DNA from: CAZRHR01 sp964578885 | GTDB lineage: Bacteria; Bacteroidota; Bacteroidia; CAIKAF01 | Reading direction: 5' to 3' | NCBI GenBank assembly: GCA_964578885.1 | Contig: CAZOEO010000017.1 | Location: 1 to 64,000, forward strand | Length of the DNA: 64,000 nucleotides | Part shown: one piece after another, positions 1 through 8,457 of the stretch | Position numbering within the stretch: the stretch's first letter is position 1 | Layout: every line of letters begins with the position of its first letter | Program-made: the position numbers and the translations under genes | The notes under the pieces: generated by a model | Database searches by the model: none | What the model saw: the letters and a program-made list of their open reading frames with translations, nothing else | Told to the model about the DNA's origin: nothing

Positions 1-114
1 GGGGTCGGTTCTCCCGGGGGCCACCACTCCTCCTCCCCAGGCGACAAGCTACAAATTTTCCACCACCTGAGTCGGCAATTAATCGTTTATAAACGATTAA
101 AATCGGCTAGGGGA
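1..114 (+). repeat. Dispersed ~100-bp repeat, copy A (diverged)
   Basis: This is the most diverged of five copies of a repeat in the window. It shares the C-rich CCTCCCC block, the GACAAG-TAC block, TCGGCAATTAA and the strictly conserved 3' end CGATTAAAATCGGCT with the copies near 28.3, 28.7, 45.9 and 46.2 kb. Positions 79-100 are a perfect 22-bp palindrome centred on TTTATAAA. The copy starts at the window edge and may be cut. It lies downstream of the 3' end of the S41 protease gene. Positions 115-263 show nothing else recognisable. Confidence 0.75.
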
Positions 115-263
115 ATCCACATTGAAAATCGTTTTTTAAAGCATGGACACTGGTTTTCAAACGAAAGCGAATGTTCGTCGGAAGTCGGCATGCTATGTTC
201 TTAAATCCGTAACCTCATGCACAAAACTTATGGCAAGTCCTTCCGAACTTGTCCGTTTAAATC

Positions 264-303
264 AAAAAAAAGACACCCGGAGAATCTCAATCCTCTGGGT
301 GTC
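264..303 (-). terminator. Rho-independent terminator of the S41 protease gene
   Basis: Read on the minus strand, GACACCC pairs with GGGTGTC (7 bp, extended by an imperfect GAG/CTC inner stem) and is followed by eight T. It sits about 60 nt past the stop codon of the S41 gene. Confidence 0.8.
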
Positions 304-365
304 GCGATATGATGTATTTGAAAATAAGCCGATACGTCTTCAACGCATCAATGTGACCAATCTGT

Positions 366-1937
366 TTAGTCCACGAAATTCGGCCACCCTTTTTCCAGCA
401 ATTCCAATGCTTTGAGATAGGCGGAATCCGTTTGATTAATGACTTCGAAGAACGCGTCCCGGCCATAGAGGTTTTGAGCGACCAGTGCCAGTAAACGGGT
501 TTCCATCCAAGCCTTGCTGGTTTCTACTTCTTTCGCTTCCGGAGTAATGCCTTTCGCTTTACAGGCTTTCATGAATTCTGGCCAAAGTTGACTGCTCGCC
601 TTGAATTTTTCCTGAAAGACTTTAAAGGTCGGATACGTACTCATGAGTCTCTCCCGCTGATCATCTACAAACGTGATGGAGAAGTCGTACATGAGATTTT
701 TTCTGGAAACTTCAGTTAGGAAATCTGTTAAGAATGTGGTATCCAGGGGGATAAAATAGTCGGGCATGATTCCCCCGCCGCCATAAACAATTCTTTTCTT
801 GCGGGTACGATATTGAAGGGAATCTGGAAATTTAATTTGCTCTGGTTGTGTGAGTTCACCATTTCTAAAGCGGCCATACAGGTCTTCAAAATATTTTTCA
901 GTACCACCATCATAAGGTGCTTGAATAAATCGTCCAGAAGGAGTAAAATAACGAGCCGTGGTGAGCCGAACGGCGGAGCCATCAGGTAGGGGAAAGGTGT
1001 TTTGTACCAAACCTTTTCCAAAAGATCTCCGTCCAATAATGACCCCTCGATCCAAATCTTGAATGGCGCCACTTACAATTTCTGAAGCAGAAGCTGAACC
1101 TTCATTGATCAGCACAACCACACGCCCGGTTTCAAAACCACCGCGCATGGTGGCCTTGTAATCTGTTCTTTTTTCCGTTCTTCCTTCGGTGTACACAATT
1201 AATTCTCCGGATTTTAAAAATTCATCGGCCAGTTCCACGGCGGCATTTAAATATCCCCCCGCATTGTCCTGCAAGTCTAAAATAAGATTGAAGGCACCGC
1301 GGGCTTTTAATTTCCCCAAGGCTTCTTTAAACTCACGCACGGTGGTTTCAGAAAATCGATTTAGTTTGATATAACCTGTAGTGGGCGAAGCCATATAAGC
1401 GGCATCTAAACTAAACACCGGAATTTTATCCCGTGTAACGGTAAAATCCATGGGTTTTTTCTCTCCACGACGCAAAATACCCAGTTTCACTTGCGACCCT
1501 TTGGGCCCGCGAAGCCAGCGATATACATCCTGATTGGAAATGGGGCGCCCGGCAATCAGCGTGTCGTTGATGCGGACAATTTTATCTCCGGAGCGAATCC
1601 CCACTTTTTCCGAAGGACCTCCGGATATTGGACTCACCACCAATAAGGTGTCGTTGTGTATATTAAATTGAATACCAATTCCTTCGAAGTTTCCCACCAG
1701 TTGTTCTTCCGACGCCTTCAGTTCTTTTAGCGAGAGATAATAAGAATGGGGATCCAGCTCTTTCAAAATGGCACGAATACCGTTTTCTGCCGCTTCATCT
1801 AAATCGACAGGCTCTAAATAATAATTCTGAAGGAAGTAAAACAGAACTTCCATCTTTTCTCTCGGATTGGAAGCCGGTTGTGCCCAAAGGCCAAGGGTGA
1901 AAACGGAAAGAAGGAGACTGAGCCAGATTTTTTTCAT
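366..1937 (-). CDS. S41-family C-terminal processing peptidase
   Basis: Periplasmic serine protease of the CtpA/Prc family (523 aa). A signal peptide covers about residues 1-20 (ends LWAQ). A PDZ domain (about 85-165) precedes the S41 core. The Ser-Lys dyad is S283 in GSASASE and K308 in FGKG, 25 residues apart as in CtpA enzymes. I chose the ATG at 1937 because the longer frame begins at a TTG that lies inside the -7 box at 1962-1969, whereas 1937 starts a clean signal peptide. Family members trim C-termini of exported proteins. The gene stands alone, with its own promoter and terminator. The physiological substrate is unknown. Confidence 0.9.
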   Translation of the reverse strand: MKKIWLSLLLSVFTLGLWAQPASNPREKMEVLFYFLQNYYLEPVDLDEAAENGIRAILKELDPHSYYLSLKELKASEEQLVGNFEGIGIQFNIHNDTLLVVSPISGGPSEKVGIRSGDKIVRINDTLIAGRPISNQDVYRWLRGPKGSQVKLGILRRGEKKPMDFTVTRDKIPVFSLDAAYMASPTTGYIKLNRFSETTVREFKEALGKLKARGAFNLILDLQDNAGGYLNAAVELADEFLKSGELIVYTEGRTEKRTDYKATMRGGFETGRVVVLINEGSASASEIVSGAIQDLDRGVIIGRRSFGKGLVQNTFPLPDGSAVRLTTARYFTPSGRFIQAPYDGGTEKYFEDLYGRFRNGELTQPEQIKFPDSLQYRTRKKRIVYGGGGIMPDYFIPLDTTFLTDFLTEVSRKNLMYDFSITFVDDQRERLMSTYPTFKVFQEKFKASSQLWPEFMKACKAKGITPEAKEVETSKAWMETRLLALVAQNLYGRDAFFEVINQTDSAYLKALELLEKGWPNFVD

Positions 1938-1961
1938 AACAACATAACGTGATGGATGCTT

Positions 1962-1969
1962 CAAATATA
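1962..1969 (-). promoter_or_regulatory. -7 box TATATTTG for the S41 protease gene
   Basis: Matches the Bacteroidota -7 consensus TAnnTTTG on the minus strand, 24 nt before the ATG at 1937. Confidence 0.6.
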
Positions 1970-1996
1970 CAAGGCTTCCACTTGTTTCGTGATTTT

Positions 1997-2896
1997 TTAC
2001 TTCTCTTTAACGCCTGTTTCCAGTTTCGGTGAACGGTTTTGTAATATACTGTATCCCACTACCGCCAGAATCATGAGCAGGCTGCCGAGGTAAAACCAGG
2101 GAGTTAATGCTTCATTTTCTTTAAACAAAATGGCCGCGAGGATAAATCCATACACCGGCTCTAAATTAATGGCCAGTACCACGGTGTACGCTGTGAGACG
2201 TTGCAACAGCTGAATGGTGAGCGTAAAAGTAAATGCAGTGCAAATGGTTCCTAAAATTAAAAGCCAAAACAAGTCCATGCCTTGTGGGAAAACAGGCCAT
2301 TGGCCATGCTGAGCCCAAAAGAACAACCCGGTAACCAACGCCGCTCCCACCATTTCCCAAAGACAAACCACCAACTCATCGGCCTTGGAAAGCGATAATT
2401 TTCTGTTCATCAGGGTAAAAACACCTGCGAGAAAGGCGGACAATAATCCCATATAAAGTCCCTGAGAAAATCCGGCTTCTACATTTAAAATAAGTCCAAG
2501 TGCAAAAATGATGACCAAGCCAAGTCCGGGTTCCAGCCAGGTCAGCTTTTTTCGAAAAACCAAGGGTTCCAGCAACGCCACCAGCAAGGTATTGGCAGAA
2601 AGGGAGGCCAGCGTAATGGATACATTGGAAATTTTAATGGCATGAAAAAAAGTGACCCAGTGCAAACCAACCACCGCACCTGTGAGCAATGCTCCTGCTA
2701 AAATTTTCGGGGGTAATCCGGGTGATTTACGTTGCCACAGCAAGACCGGAATCAAGGCGAGCACGGCAATAATGACACGCCAAAATACCAAAGCGGAGGA
2801 ATCCATTTGAATTAAATGTCCTAAGATTCCCGTAAACCCCAGAATAAAGACGGTAAAATGGAGGGCGATTTGGTCCTTTAAAACTTGCGAACGCAT
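1997..2896 (-). CDS. EamA/DMT-family transporter
   Basis: Inner-membrane protein of 299 aa with about ten hydrophobic segments in two EamA repeats, the usual size for drug/metabolite transporters. The substrate cannot be told from sequence; relatives export metabolites or amino acids. The ATG at 2896 (MRSQVLK) is preferred to a TTG two codons upstream. A near-consensus -7 box (CACCTTTG, 2907-2900) sits 3 nt before it, a very short spacing that would give an almost leaderless mRNA. A second, distantly similar EamA protein is encoded at 16470-17360. Confidence 0.85.
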   Translation of the reverse strand: MRSQVLKDQIALHFTVFILGFTGILGHLIQMDSSALVFWRVIIAVLALIPVLLWQRKSPGLPPKILAGALLTGAVVGLHWVTFFHAIKISNVSITLASLSANTLLVALLEPLVFRKKLTWLEPGLGLVIIFALGLILNVEAGFSQGLYMGLLSAFLAGVFTLMNRKLSLSKADELVVCLWEMVGAALVTGLFFWAQHGQWPVFPQGMDLFWLLILGTICTAFTFTLTIQLLQRLTAYTVVLAINLEPVYGFILAAILFKENEALTPWFYLGSLLMILAVVGYSILQNRSPKLETGVKEK

Positions 2897-2980
2897 GCGC
2901 AAAGGTGACTATTTTCTACGGAATTATATGCTGAAAACAGACAAAGCTATACGGATAAAATGGAAGGGATGGACTGAACG

Positions 2981-3508
2981 TTAAAATCTGGATTGCCTCA
3001 CATATTCCCACGTGGCTACCGCCGCGGCCGTAGCTACATTCAACGAGTGTTTGCTCCCAAATTGGGGAATTTCCAGCGCGCCATCACAATATTGAAGCGC
3101 TTCTTCAGACACGCCATCTACCTCGTGACCGAGAATCAGCAAAGTTGGTAATCCTCCCGGCGCCCAATCGGCCAACGACAAACTTTGGTGTACCTGTTCC
3201 AACGCAAGAATTTGGTAGCCTTTGGCTTTTATTTCGGGTAAAAAGGAAGAAAGGGAAGTTACCGACGTCCATGGAACCGTTTTTTCCGCCCCCAAAGCCA
3301 CTTTGGCCAAATCCGGCCGTGGCGGAACCGGAGTAAAACCTGCCAAATCCAAACTCTCTATTCCAAAAACATCCGCTAAACGAAACAAAGCGCCTACATT
3401 CTCCGCACTTCGTATGTTTTCTAGCAATAAACGCAATGGAACGCGCGGCGCAGCGCCAGAGGTAAGTTTCCGCTCGGCCATTAATTCACGCAAACTTTTC
3501 TTTTGCAT
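2981..3508 (-). CDS. TrmH-family (SpoU/SPOUT) RNA 2'-O-methyltransferase
   Basis: SAM-dependent RNA ribose methylase of 175 aa, a single SPOUT domain without an extra N-terminal RNA-binding domain. The three SPOUT motifs are visible: LLENIRSAENVGALFR (motif 1), LILGHEVDGVS (motif 2) and IPQFGSKHSLNVATAAAVA (motif 3, forming the knot). The start at 3508 (MQKKSL) is chosen because the longer frame runs into the intergenic promoter region shared with mutS. It could modify tRNA or rRNA; the target is not deducible. Divergent from mutS, with 71 bp between starts. Confidence 0.85.
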   Translation of the reverse strand: MQKKSLRELMAERKLTSGAAPRVPLRLLLENIRSAENVGALFRLADVFGIESLDLAGFTPVPPRPDLAKVALGAEKTVPWTSVTSLSSFLPEIKAKGYQILALEQVHQSLSLADWAPGGLPTLLILGHEVDGVSEEALQYCDGALEIPQFGSKHSLNVATAAAVATWEYVRQSRF

Positions 3509-3549
3509 CTCTTCATTTTTTGCAAAAATCAGGATATCCTGACGATTTC

Positions 3550-3559
3550 GTAAATTTAC
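3550..3559. promoter_or_regulatory. Palindromic -7 box shared by the TrmH-family gene and mutS
   Basis: GTAAATTTAC reads the same on both strands and gives a near-consensus TAAATTTA -7 box in each direction. On the plus strand the box ends 21 nt before the mutS GTG, the same spacing as for porV and porU. Confidence 0.4.
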
Positions 3560-3579
3560 CGCTAAATCCATCATCGGGG

Positions 3580-6165
3580 GTGACTGAACAGCCGCAAGAC
3601 CATCAGGGCAAGGAAACGCCCATGATGAAACAATTTAACGAGATAAAACGCCAATATCCGGACGCCTTGTTGCTGTTTCGGGTGGGCGATTTTTATGAAA
3701 CTTTTGGAGAGGATGCCATTAAAGCCAGCCAAATTCTTGGCATTACCCTCACCAATCGCTCCAACGGCGCATCTAAAATTGAGCTGGCCGGCATTCCATT
3801 CCACGCATTGGATGCGTATCTGCCACGACTTGTACGCGCTGGCCTTCGGGTGGCTATTTGCGAACAACTCGAAGACCCTAAACTCACAAAAAACATCGTA
3901 AAACGAGGTGTTACAGACCTCATTACACCCGGATTGGCTTTAGGCGATCATGTGCTGGACGCGCGTACCGATAATTTCCTTGCGTCGCTCGTGGCCGGTA
4001 CCGAGCAACAGTGGGGCGTCGCACTGATGGATATTTCTACCGGCCGGTTTTTGGCCGGACAAGGCGATGAAACCTTCGTGCGTCAGGTAGTGGGAACGTT
4101 TTTTCCCAAAGAAATGATTGCCTCGCGCTCCTCCCGTGACCTCGCGTCCGGTTTGGCACCACAATTGCCTTTTCAGTTTTTGGAACCCTGGATTTTTGAA
4201 TCCGATTATGCCCGGGAACAAATCGGTTTGCAATTCGGAGTCGATGGGTTAAAAGGCTTTGGTATAGATCATTTGCCTTTGGCGATAACGGCTTGCGGAG
4301 CCATTTTACATTATCTGAAAACCAGCACGCATCAGCGACTCGATCATTTGGATACCATCCGAAGATTGGATCATGAAGGGGTGCTCTGGCTCGATCCATT
4401 TTCCATTAAAAACCTAGAATTGGTGGGCAGTCAGGGAACTTCACTCGCCGAAGTTCTGGACGAAACCATTACCCCGATGGGCGCGCGAATGCTCCGCCGG
4501 TGGTTAATGCTGCCGCTGGCGCAGGAAGATAAAATTTTACAACGACAGGAAGTGGTGGCGGCTGTCATGAAGCAACCCGAAGAGGCAGCCAAACTTCGTG
4601 AATGTTTAAGCGACATCGGCGATCTGGAACGACTGGTGGGGAAAATGGCCACAGGACGCCTGATTCCAAGGGAATTACCAAGACTCGCTCAAGCCATTGA
4701 GGCCACACGAACCCTCAAAAGTTTACCAATTCCTCAAGTGCAGGATTGGCTGAAATCGGTTGATCCTCTCATGGACACAGCCTTGCGCATCCAAAAGGAA
4801 ATTCGACCGGACGCGCCAACCGCTCCCGGTAAAGGTCCCATCTTCCAGGAAGGGGTGGATGAATCCCTGGATGAATTGCGTCAACTGGCCTACAGTGGAA
4901 AAGACCAACTCCTGGTCATGCAACAGGATGAGGCAGAACGAACTGGAATATCCTCGCTAAAAGTGGGTTTCAATCATGTCCATGGCTATTATTTCGAAGT
5001 AACTCACGCCCATAAAAACAAAGTTCCTGCCGACTGGATTCGAAAGCAAACCCTGACCAACGCGGAACGTTACATCAATGAGGACCTCAAAAATTATGAG
5101 GAAAAAATCCTGGGAGCCGAGGAAAAAATTCTGGCCATCGAAACCCAACTTTTCGCCCAAATACTGGAAGATCTAAGGGCTGTAGTGCCAGCTTTAAAAA
5201 AACAATCAGAATGGTTGGCGGGTCTGGATTGCCTGCAGAGCTTTGCGCGTTCCGCCGAGCAATATGGATATCGACGACCTGAAATGCACGGCGGCAAAAG
5301 CATCGTTATTACCGGTGGTCGACATCCGGTGATCGAAAGACGATTGCCCGTGGGTGAGCGGTACGTAACCAACGACATTCAGCTGGACGATAAACAACAG
5401 CAAATACTGGTGATTACCGGACCCAATATGTCGGGAAAATCTGCCCTTTTACGCCAAACCGCCTTGATTGTGTTGATGGCACAAATGGGCTCCTTTGTTC
5501 CGGCAGAAACCGCGCGTTTAGGAATTTACGACCGCATTTTTACCCGTGTAGGCGCCTCCGATAACCTGAGTGAAGGGGAATCCACTTTCATGGTTGAAAT
5601 GAATGAAACGGCCGCCATCCTGAATAATGTGTCGGACCGAAGCCTCATTCTTTTAGATGAAATTGGCCGGGGAACCTCTACTTACGACGGCATTTCGATT
5701 GCCTGGGCCATCGTGGAATTCCTCCATGGATTAGATACCATGCGCCCTCGCACACTTTTTGCCACGCATTACCATGAATTAAATGAATTGGAAGGTCGGC
5801 TGGAACGGGTGAAAAACTTCCATGTCTCAGTGAAAGAACATCAGAATAAAATCGTGTTTTTGAGAAAACTGACTCCGGGCGGCTCCTCGCATAGCTTTGG
5901 TATTCATGTGGCCCGTATGGCCGGTATGCCCAAAGCCGTGGTGAAAAGATCGCAAGACATTCTTTTGGATTTGGAAGCGGCCCGTGCCGCCCATCAGGGT
6001 TTTGCGCAAAATGTTCAATCTCCGGTTCAGCTGAGCTTATTTCAATTGGATGATCCCGTTTTGTCGAACATTCGGGAAGAACTAACGTTATTGGATATAA
6101 ATACTTTAACTCCCGTTGAGGCGTTGCTTAAATTGCAGGAAATCAAAAGAATGGTGGGAGGTTGA
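3580..6165 (+). CDS. mutS: DNA mismatch repair protein MutS
   Basis: Mismatch-recognition ATPase, 861 aa, full length. The mismatch-reading Phe-x-Glu motif is F38-Y-E40 in GDFYETFGEDA. The Walker A motif GPNMSGKS is at 614-621, followed by the ABC-signature region and DEIGRGTSTYDG (Walker B and D-loop). The GTG start at 3580 includes the short lead-in VTEQPQDHQGKETP, typical of MutS, and follows a G-run; an ATG at 3622 is the alternative. In the cell it binds mispairs and recruits MutL. It is followed after 12 nt by a TPR gene, probably co-transcribed. Confidence 0.97.
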   Translation: MTEQPQDHQGKETPMMKQFNEIKRQYPDALLLFRVGDFYETFGEDAIKASQILGITLTNRSNGASKIELAGIPFHALDAYLPRLVRAGLRVAICEQLEDPKLTKNIVKRGVTDLITPGLALGDHVLDARTDNFLASLVAGTEQQWGVALMDISTGRFLAGQGDETFVRQVVGTFFPKEMIASRSSRDLASGLAPQLPFQFLEPWIFESDYAREQIGLQFGVDGLKGFGIDHLPLAITACGAILHYLKTSTHQRLDHLDTIRRLDHEGVLWLDPFSIKNLELVGSQGTSLAEVLDETITPMGARMLRRWLMLPLAQEDKILQRQEVVAAVMKQPEEAAKLRECLSDIGDLERLVGKMATGRLIPRELPRLAQAIEATRTLKSLPIPQVQDWLKSVDPLMDTALRIQKEIRPDAPTAPGKGPIFQEGVDESLDELRQLAYSGKDQLLVMQQDEAERTGISSLKVGFNHVHGYYFEVTHAHKNKVPADWIRKQTLTNAERYINEDLKNYEEKILGAEEKILAIETQLFAQILEDLRAVVPALKKQSEWLAGLDCLQSFARSAEQYGYRRPEMHGGKSIVITGGRHPVIERRLPVGERYVTNDIQLDDKQQQILVITGPNMSGKSALLRQTALIVLMAQMGSFVPAETARLGIYDRIFTRVGASDNLSEGESTFMVEMNETAAILNNVSDRSLILLDEIGRGTSTYDGISIAWAIVEFLHGLDTMRPRTLFATHYHELNELEGRLERVKNFHVSVKEHQNKIVFLRKLTPGGSSHSFGIHVARMAGMPKAVVKRSQDILLDLEAARAAHQGFAQNVQSPVQLSLFQLDDPVLSNIREELTLLDINTLTPVEALLKLQEIKRMVGG

Positions 6166-6177
6166 AACTGGTGACCT

Positions 6178-6828
6178 ATGGAAAATATGGATCGTGCTGA
6201 AGCGTGGTTGAAAGAGGGGAAATGGGAAGAAGCTTACCATGCTTTTTCTCAATGGCAACATCATAAAGCCCTTTTTTATCAGACCATTTGTTTGACCCGT
6301 CTGCAAAAAACTCAGCAGGCGCTGGAATGTATCAATCGTGCTATAGAACATCAACCGCAGGAAGCGGATTATCTTGCGGAACGGGGCGTCGTGTATCTGC
6401 ACATGAAAAAGTACGCCCTGGCCTTGCTGGATTTCGATGCTGCGGTCTCTTTACAACCTGAACACCCTTATCGCTATGCCAGCCGCGCTTTTATGAAGGA
6501 AGCAGCAGGAGATTTGCAAGGTGCTGTGAAAGACTATGAAATGGCTTTAAGCCTTGACCCGGAAGATGCCGTGGTGCACAATAACCTTGGACTGATTTTG
6601 GAAAAAATGGGCCGAAATCAGGAAGCCCGAAACAATTTTTCAAAAGCAGATGCCTTGTTGAAATCCTTTCCTATTCCCGCTCCGCCTCAGGAGCAGACCA
6701 TTCCGGAAGAAAAACCTGCTCCTGAAAAAACGTTGGGGAAGGTGCTCCGGGAAACCATAACCACTCGGCAGGGCCGTGCGGAATTTATTCGCTGGATTTC
6801 CGGCACTTTTAGGAAAAAAGAAGGCTGA
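6178..6828 (+). CDS. Tetratricopeptide-repeat protein
   Basis: 216-aa protein with at least three TPR units between about residues 20 and 155 (for example ALECINRAIEHQPQEADYL and ALLDFDAAVSLQPEHPYRY). There is no signal peptide, so it is probably cytoplasmic. The C-terminal 50 residues are Pro/Glu-rich and then basic. TPR domains mediate protein-protein contacts; no specific partner can be named. It starts 12 nt after mutS and is probably read from the same mRNA, but a role in mismatch repair would be a guess. Confidence 0.75.
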   Translation: MENMDRAEAWLKEGKWEEAYHAFSQWQHHKALFYQTICLTRLQKTQQALECINRAIEHQPQEADYLAERGVVYLHMKKYALALLDFDAAVSLQPEHPYRYASRAFMKEAAGDLQGAVKDYEMALSLDPEDAVVHNNLGLILEKMGRNQEARNNFSKADALLKSFPIPAPPQEQTIPEEKPAPEKTLGKVLRETITTRQGRAEFIRWISGTFRKKEG

Positions 6829-7139
6829 ACGCGGTATCTTCCTCTGATTTTAAACGCCTCTGTTATTCATTCGCGCCGGCGGTGTCTCTGAATGTAATAT
6901 CCTGCGCTTGTTTATGATGAACACGATTTACAGGTTTTTGCGTGTGCGACCTGTTGATGTTTGGGGTGAAAAGAATGTGTAGGAACTGGGTATTTTTCAG
7001 CTTCCTTTTTCCTAAATCCTGACGTCCTCATCTATGCAAGCCTGATGCACGAAATTCATGCCGGATGTCTCCTGGGTAAACGACGCTTCCTTTCTTTCCT
7101 TTTTCCCGAATCATCTACCAAAGCGCCTGGCGCATGAAC
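6829..7139. other. Intergenic stretch between convergent genes
   Basis: About 310 bp between the ends of the TPR gene and porV. I see no convincing ORF, tRNA or copy of the dispersed repeat here. Only the porV terminator that follows is recognisable. Confidence 0.5.
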
Positions 7140-7166
7140 AAAAAAAAGGCCCCGTCATTGGAGCCT
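7140..7166 (-). terminator. Terminator downstream of porV
   Basis: On the minus strand AGGCTCC pairs with GGGGCCT (7 bp with one G-T pair) around a 6-nt loop and runs into eight T. It lies 8 nt after the porV stop codon. Confidence 0.8.
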
Positions 7167-7174
7167 TTTCATTT

Positions 7175-8386
7175 TTATTCTGCTGTCTTTTTCTTTTTGC
7201 CCACTGCATCCAGATTAAAGGTTAAGGTAAACCTCAAAGCATTGGCCAATGGATTGTTCCTACCCGTAGGAATCAGGTAAGAGAAATCTAAACCGAATAC
7301 ATTGTAGCGTAAACCGGCTCCAAGGGTAAAGTATTGACGATTTCCTTTTTGCGGTGATTCGTAGAAAAAGCCACCACGCACGGCCAGTACGCGGTTGTAC
7401 CAATATTCTGTACCGAAGCTCCATACAAATTCGTCAATTTCTTCACGGAATCCGAAAGGGGCATCCCATAAAGAGGTAACCATACCTACCAGTACAGATT
7501 GGGTGCGGTCTCCACCACGGATAATGGCCGTGTCTGCTGCTCCGGGTTGCGGAATATAATCGGGTGTGGGAACCAGTAATTTAGAAGTTTCTACATACAG
7601 TCCAATGGAGTTATATTCATCGATTTGGATGGTTCCTCCACCACCTAAACGCAGGGTAACGGGAATCCAGTCGGAAGCGCTGGTGCCTCCAAATCTAATT
7701 TTGGATCCAATGTTTTGCACAGAAACCCCAAAACGCCAGGTAACATCGCGATCGAAAAGTTTTTTATCGGCATTTTGATAATAGAAACCAAAGTCTCCTG
7801 CTCCGGCAATCCCTGGCTCTGTGGCCACACCGCCGACAAATTGTCCGAGGGTTAGGTTCGAATAGATGAAACGGAAAGCTACACCAACACTCCATTTATC
7901 TGACAGCTTAAATGCACCGCCAACGTCTGCGGAAAGTTCGTGCGGATTATAATTTCCCACAAAAGTTCCGGTTTCCGTCGTAAAGCTGATGTCGCCCAAT
8001 GAAAAATAACGGAGGGAAGCACCAAGGGTAAAACGTTCGGTCAATTTTTTATACCCTGCCATGTAGGCCAGATTGATGTCTGGTACCAAATTGCGCAACC
8101 ATGGAGAATAGGAGACGCCAAGGGCCATGTCTTTGTCTACAAAGCCGAGTTTGGCCACATTCCAATGCATGGCATGCATGTCGGCTTCAGTGGCCACACC
8201 CTGATCTGCCATGCCACCCGCTCTGGCTTCCGGCCCAATTACTAGAAAGGGAACGGAAGAGGTTACAGTACGGATACCGGCTAGTTTATAGGCTTCGTCA
8301 ATATCGGTTTGGGCACCAAGGAAATGCACAGGGGTTCCTGACAATAAAATGGTTAAGAGGATTATACTTGATCGGCTAAATCGCAT
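7175..8386 (-). CDS. porV: Type IX secretion system outer-membrane protein PorV (LptO)
   Basis: 403-aa outer-membrane beta-barrel with a signal peptide (cleavage near HFLGAQ) and the PorV-type start of the mature protein (SSVPFLVIGPEARAGGMADQG). PorV is known to shuttle T9SS cargo from the translocon to the attachment complex that contains PorU. Adjacency to porU supports the call over other FadL-like barrels. It has its own -7 box (TATATTTG, 8415-8408) and a terminator, so it can be transcribed separately from porU although only 71 bp lie between them. Confidence 0.93.
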   Translation of the reverse strand: MRFSRSSIILLTILLSGTPVHFLGAQTDIDEAYKLAGIRTVTSSVPFLVIGPEARAGGMADQGVATEADMHAMHWNVAKLGFVDKDMALGVSYSPWLRNLVPDINLAYMAGYKKLTERFTLGASLRYFSLGDISFTTETGTFVGNYNPHELSADVGGAFKLSDKWSVGVAFRFIYSNLTLGQFVGGVATEPGIAGAGDFGFYYQNADKKLFDRDVTWRFGVSVQNIGSKIRFGGTSASDWIPVTLRLGGGGTIQIDEYNSIGLYVETSKLLVPTPDYIPQPGAADTAIIRGGDRTQSVLVGMVTSLWDAPFGFREEIDEFVWSFGTEYWYNRVLAVRGGFFYESPQKGNRQYFTLGAGLRYNVFGLDFSYLIPTGRNNPLANALRFTLTFNLDAVGKKKKTAE

Positions 8387-8407
8387 GAGTCTGATGTGGT
8401 CGTGTTA

Positions 8408-8415
8408 CAAATATA
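8408..8415 (-). promoter_or_regulatory. -7 box TATATTTG for porV
   Basis: Consensus TAnnTTTG on the minus strand, 21 nt before the porV ATG. Confidence 0.6.
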
Positions 8416-8457
8416 ATAAGTGCAGTCCCAATAACAGCAAATTTGGGTTCTTATTGT

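Noticed and set aside
6829..7139. Possible tRNA or small gene in the TPR-porV interval
   Set aside because: No cloverleaf-like pattern such as a GGTTCGAATCC T-arm, and no ORF with a credible start.
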